17,662 nt of DNA, from positions 1-17,662 of the forward strand of contig JANMQX010000168.1 in the NCBI GenBank assembly GCA_031370745.1, in the 5' to 3' direction. Each line of letters begins with the position of its first letter. The first letter of the stretch is position 1. This document shows positions 13,961 to 17,662 of the stretch, piece by piece. Position numbers and translations under genes: made by a program. This stretch comes from JAENVT01 sp031370745 (GTDB lineage Bacteria > Actinomycetota > Acidimicrobiia > Acidimicrobiales > Ilumatobacteraceae). A model generated the notes under the pieces. That model was not told the origin of the DNA. It did no database searches and worked only from the letters and a program-made list of their open reading frames with translations.

Positions 13961-16900
13961 TCAGGAGGAGTTGAAGTGGGGCTGCAGGCCTGGGAGGTTG
14001 TCGATGACGGTGATCCAGCCGGCTTCCAGCTGCGTGGGCTGATCGAACGCAGGGTGCGGCCGCCCGACCAGATGCTGGTAGGCGTTTGTCGCCAACGCGA
14101 TTGCGACGACGTCACCCACGTCGAGGGCGCGCACCACGGCGGCCTCGATCGACAGGGTTGCTTGCGATTTGTCGTTGAGTTGGGCATGCGCACTCGCAGC
14201 ACCGATATAGGCGAAGACCTCGTCGAGATATGTCGCGCCGGCGGCGTGAGCAACCTTGTCGGCATGCTCGAGAGAGTCGACCGGCGCACACAACGTCGCA
14301 TACAACAACGCAGCGGCGGCGCTGGTGAACGGGTGGGCAAGCGCCACCGGCTCGAGCTTGGCGAAGGCGACCATTGCTTCGTCGACGCGACCGAGTTGCA
14401 TCAAACCGACGAGCCGGGCGACTCGGGGTTCGAAGGCCGAACCATTCATCTCGTCGGTTTCCGCGAGCGCTCTGTCGGCGATTGCCACGGCCGTTGCGCC
14501 GTCACCGCGGTGCATTGCCGCGCCGGCGACCGCCATCAACGGGAACGGGCCCTGCACCGACATGTCTGCGAGCGTGAGCAGTTCTTCGGTGCTGCGTTGG
14601 GCGGCGCCAGCTTGACCGAGCGCGATCTGGGCACGCAACAGCGGCGCGGTGGCTTGGATCAGGCCGAACTTGTCGTTGAGCCGCTTGAACTTCGAGCGCG
14701 CTTGATCGGCCAGGTTCGCGGCCTCACCCAGATCGCCCTGCCACAGGCGTAGATCGGCGAGCAGCGTCTGCATCATGCCGACGGCCCATTCGTCGCCGCG
14801 TTCGTCTGCTTCGCGGATGACGAGCTCGGCCAATGCCTCGGCCTCGGCGAAGTGGCGCTCGAAGAACTCGACGAATGCCAACAGACCAAAGGCCCAGCCG
14901 ACACCGCTGCGGTCGCCGAGCTTGTCGAGCGCGTCCGCGGCATGGTTGAGCCGATCGCGGGCCACGGCCATGTCACCGGACAGGAACGAGATCCATGCCC
15001 GGTGCTGCTCGAGCCAGGCCAACCCGCGGTGATCATCGAGCAGGCGGTAGAGCGTGTCGGCTTCTCCGAAGAACCACTCGGCGTCGACCAGCGATCCGCC
15101 GAACAGTTCGATGAAGCCGCGGGCGCGCAGCGCGCGCGCCAGTCGATCGGGGCGATCGACGGTTCGCAACAAATCGACCGCCTGACCGAGCTCCGACCGC
15201 GCGTCGTCCAATCGGCTAGCGGCATGATGCATCGTGCCAAGCAGGCGCCGCGCATCGCCTTCTGCCGCGACATCGCCGCGAAGAGTAGCGCTGGCCAACA
15301 CGTCGTCGAGATCGCTGCGCGCTGATTCGAAGTCGTGTAACTCCAGCAGTGCGCCCGCTCGGATCAGTTGCAGTTGCACGCGACGCTGCTCGTGGTCCGG
15401 ATCGGTCGGCAGCAGCTCGAGCGCCCTCGACGAGTGGCGAACGGCAACGCGCATGCTGCCGTTGTCGTCGGCGCGCTCGGCGGCAGTGGTCAACAGCTCG
15501 ACAGCATCGGCCGCGATGGTACGGGCCACCCCGTCGACGGGTCCGAGTTCGCGAACCAGCTCAGCCGCGGTCGCCGTGTGGTGGGCCCGGTCGTCGAGTC
15601 CGGCGGGGAAGTTGGCCATTGCCTTGGCCACCCCCGCGTGACGGCGGGCGCGTGCTGCCTTTGTCAGCGTCTGATACGCGGCGTCGCGCACGGAGTCGCT
15701 GCGGAACTCCCATCGCCGACCACGGATCTCGAGCAGGCCGAGGTCGTCGAGCTCACGGACCTTCGCGGGGTCGAACGTCTGGTTCAGCTCCTCGGCGAAA
15801 GTCTGCAGCGACGCGATTGATCCCGATGTGCCGAGCGTCGCCGCGTTCTCGATGATCTGTCGTTGCGCCGGCGAGAGCTGATCGAGTCGGGCGATGATCA
15901 GCGCACGGAGCGAGTTCGGCAACTCGCGAATTCCGCCACCTGCTGCGGCGAGCGCCGCGAGTTCGTGCAAGAACAGCGGGTTGCCACCGCTTCGTTCGTA
16001 CAGCGCAGTCAGCAGCTTCGGATCGGCGCACTGGTCGGCGAGCAACTGCGCAGCGAGCTCTTCTGTTGCATGCTGCCCGAGAGGTTGCAAGTTCAACGAG
16101 ACCACCGTGGCGCGTTCGGTGTGGGGCGGCCAGGCAACGTCGCTGCCGGGGCGCATTGCTGTGATCAATGCGAATGGATGGCGGCTGAGTGATGTAACGA
16201 GGTGTTGCAGCAGTCCAATCAGCGCCGGGTCGGCCCAGTGCAGATCGTTGATCGACAACACAACGGGTCGCTCCTGCGAGCGGAGCTCGAGCACGCGCGT
16301 GACCGCGCGGTGGATCGACGCGCGAGCGGCCGGAGCTTCGAGTTTGTCGATCGGCGAGGAATGGCCGAGGAGGTGAACGAAGACGTCGACCATCCGCTCG
16401 ACCTCGGCGTCGTCGACACTCGACAACAGCTGCGTAGCTCGAACGCGAGCAACATCGCGGATGTCCTCGACCGGCAGTGTCGGGTCGAGATCGAGGTATC
16501 GGCACAGCGCATTGGCGATGGGAAACCACACGTTGGCCTCGCCGTACGGGACACAGGCACCCTCCAACACGGCGGCGTTGACCGAATTGTGCAGGTAGTC
16601 GATGAGCTCGTCGGCCAGGCGCGACTTGCCGACGCCGTTCTCTCCCGAGATCGCCAGGAGGACGCTGCGATTGGAATTGGAGACGAGGTCGAGCGCGGCT
16701 CGACCGATTGCCAGTTCGGGCTCGCGGCCGATCAGAGGTCCGTTGCGTCCGCGCCGCGACCGGCTGCCCGGTGGCGCGGTTGTCTCGACAGCGAGCCAGG
16801 CCTTGATGCTCTGGTCGCGTCCCTTGGTCTCGAGTTCGCCTGCAGGCTCGAAACGAATCGCCTGCGAGGCGAGCGCGTAGGTGGTGTTGCCCACCAGGAT

Positions 16901-17662
16901 CCCGCCGGGCGTTGCCGCACTCTGCAACCGCGAGGCCGTGTTGACGACGTCGCCCATCGCTGTGTACTCCGTGCCGGCCAATGTCCCAACCAGCACCTCG
17001 CCGGTGTTGATTCCAACACGCATGCGGATCCCGGCGCTGCCCGCAACGCCGGACGTTCCCACGAAATGAGCGAGTGTGGCCTGCATCCGCAGCGCTGCGC
17101 GCACCGCACGTTCGGCGTCGTCCTCGTGGGCGACCGGAGCCCCGAACAGGGCGAGGATTCCGTCACCGAGGATCTTGTCGACGCGGCCGCCGAAGGAGGT
17201 GATGTCGTCGACGAGCAGTTGGAAGCAGGAGTCGATCAGTCGTTTGACGGTTTCGGGGTCACGATGTTCGGCGAGGGTCGTGAAGCCGACAAGATCGGCG
17301 AACAGCACCGTCGTGATGCGCCGTTCCTCCGCCTGTGTGGCGGTGATGGCGAGAGTGCGGCTGCCGGCTGCCGCTGGGCCGCTGCTGTTGTTGTCGATCT
17401 GATAGTTGGCGCCTGAGTCCGCTCCGCTGGCGGGAAGCAGCGCAGTGGTGGTGAGGCGAATGACTTGGTTGGAACCGTTCACTGTGGCCAGGCCGAAACC
17501 ACCGCCGTCCGTGACGGTGAAGCCGGAATTGATGGCAATCCCCGCCGACTGTCCGGTGAGTATGATGAGACCCGCGCCGACAGTGGGCGCGCTGGCATTG
17601 GCCCCACCCGCAGTAGTGTTGAAGTTCAGCGCGGACCTCGCCCCGGCGCTAAGCGCCCCGAG
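13961..17662 (-). CDS. Class III nucleotidyl cyclase / AAA-type ATPase / TPR regulator, open at its N-terminus beyond right edge
   Basis: The frame ends with TGA at 13963-13961. Its nearest in-frame start is GTG 17482 (1173 residues), but it stays open to the right edge. Numbering from 17482, the cyclase domain (about 53-230) has metal Asp63 (LFADLVGFT) and Asp107 (GDGILALFG), adenine-type Lys103, Thr174, and the transition-state residues Asn181 and Arg185 (GDVVNTASRL). The Lys/Thr pair suggests class IIIb. The ATPase has Walker A GENGVGKS (280-287) and Walker B VVLSINDLHWAD (407-418), as in STAND-type ATPases. Residues beyond about 650 are helical TPR-like repeats. The likely role is signal-dependent cAMP synthesis controlled by ATP and protein binding. 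Before residue 53 there is no native cyclase start. Residues 1-45 and the 60 codons upstream resemble an extracellular beta-strand repeat protein, so the N-terminus is a fusion, a mis-assembly or a non-coding overlap. Confidence 0.88.
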   Translation of the reverse strand, partial: LGALSAGARSALNFNTTAGGANASAPTVGAGLIILTGQSAGIAINSGFTVTDGGGFGLATVNGSNQVIRLTTTALLPASGADSGANYQIDNNSSGPAAAGSRTLAITATQAEERRITTVLFADLVGFTTLAEHRDPETVKRLIDSCFQLLVDDITSFGGRVDKILGDGILALFGAPVAHEDDAERAVRAALRMQATLAHFVGTSGVAGSAGIRMRVGINTGEVLVGTLAGTEYTAMGDVVNTASRLQSAATPGGILVGNTTYALASQAIRFEPAGELETKGRDQSIKAWLAVETTAPPGSRSRRGRNGPLIGREPELAIGRAALDLVSNSNRSVLLAISGENGVGKSRLADELIDYLHNSVNAAVLEGACVPYGEANVWFPIANALCRYLDLDPTLPVEDIRDVARVRATQLLSSVDDAEVERMVDVFVHLLGHSSPIDKLEAPAARASIHRAVTRVLELRSQERPVVLSINDLHWADPALIGLLQHLVTSLSRHPFALITAMRPGSDVAWPPHTERATVVSLNLQPLGQHATEELAAQLLADQCADPKLLTALYERSGGNPLFLHELAALAAAGGGIRELPNSLRALIIARLDQLSPAQRQIIENAATLGTSGSIASLQTFAEELNQTFDPAKVRELDDLGLLEIRGRRWEFRSDSVRDAAYQTLTKAARARRHAGVAKAMANFPAGLDDRAHHTATAAELVRELGPVDGVARTIAADAVELLTTAAERADDNGSMRVAVRHSSRALELLPTDPDHEQRRVQLQLIRAGALLELHDFESARSDLDDVLASATLRGDVAAEGDARRLLGTMHHAASRLDDARSELGQAVDLLRTVDRPDRLARALRARGFIELFGGSLVDAEWFFGEADTLYRLLDDHRGLAWLEQHRAWISFLSGDMAVARDRLNHAADALDKLGDRSGVGWAFGLLAFVEFFERHFAEAEALAELVIREADERGDEWAVGMMQTLLADLRLWQGDLGEAANLADQARSKFKRLNDKFGLIQATAPLLRAQIALGQAGAAQRSTEELLTLADMSVQGPFPLMAVAGAAMHRGDGATAVAIADRALAETDEMNGSAFEPRVARLVGLMQLGRVDEAMVAFAKLEPVALAHPFTSAAAALLYATLCAPVDSLEHADKVAHAAGATYLDEVFAYIGAASAHAQLNDKSQATLSIEAAVVRALDVGDVVAIALATNAYQHLVGRPHPAFDQPTQLEAGWITVIDNLPGLQPHFNSS

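Noticed and set aside
16202..17416. A 404-codon plus-strand open frame opposite the cyclase/ATPase
   Set aside because: It is antisense to the Walker A, Walker B and cyclase motifs and has no recognisable domain.

Overview
The window is GC-rich throughout, uses GTG and TTG starts freely, and carries families typical of actinobacteria: a DUF4916 Nudix-like protein, a DUF6153-like membrane protein, a Nei-type glycosylase with a GTG start, and a cyclase/ATPase/TPR protein. I infer a high-GC actinobacterium, possibly of the Acidimicrobiia (Ilumatobacter-like). That placement rests on family content, not on a marker gene. No tRNA, rRNA, CRISPR array or intact insertion sequence was seen.

Layout. 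(1) 1-4243, minus: a very large exported animal-type haem peroxidase (peroxicin class) with haemolysin-type calcium-binding repeats, cut by the left edge. (2) 4244-4546: an AT-richer divergent intergenic region. (3) 4547-6390, plus: a two-gene KdpD/KdpE-like two-component system whose kinase lacks the usual KdpD N-terminal domains. (4) 6387-7895, minus: a probable metal (copper?) stress operon. It holds a DUF6153-like membrane protein, a Met/His-rich lipoprotein with a duplicated histidine module, and a 27-codon remnant resembling the start of a BlaI/CopY repressor. (5) 7932-8260, plus: the wreck of a thioredoxin-reductase-like flavoprotein. (6) 8377-9345, plus: a Gfo/Idh/MocA oxidoreductase. 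(7) 9430-9630, plus: a cold-shock protein with a structured leader and a strong intrinsic terminator. (8) 9722-10774, minus: an L,D-transpeptidase with a peptidoglycan-binding domain. (9) 10899-11817, plus: a DUF1697 protein and a VOC-family protein. (10) 11832-12368, minus: a DUF4916 protein, overlapped at its start by the frameshifted tail of a secreted protein. (11) 12554-12889, minus: a small acidic protein with nine consecutive Asp. (12) 12950-13852, plus: a Nei-type DNA glycosylase. (13) 13961 to the right edge, minus: a class III nucleotidyl cyclase/AAA ATPase/TPR regulator. Its reading frame stays open upstream into sequence resembling an autotransporter-type beta-strand passenger.

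How the genes work together. Most neighbours are independent housekeeping or stress genes (DNA repair, cell-wall cross-linking, cold shock, redox). Two linkages are clear: the overlapping kinase/regulator pair, and the membrane protein/lipoprotein/repressor-remnant set, whose flanks both show gene decay. The points most worth checking are the odd N-terminal fusion of the cyclase, the twin H-x12-H-x-H lipoprotein with its broken repressor, the peroxidase-RTX giant, and the secreted-protein tail overlapping the DUF4916 start.
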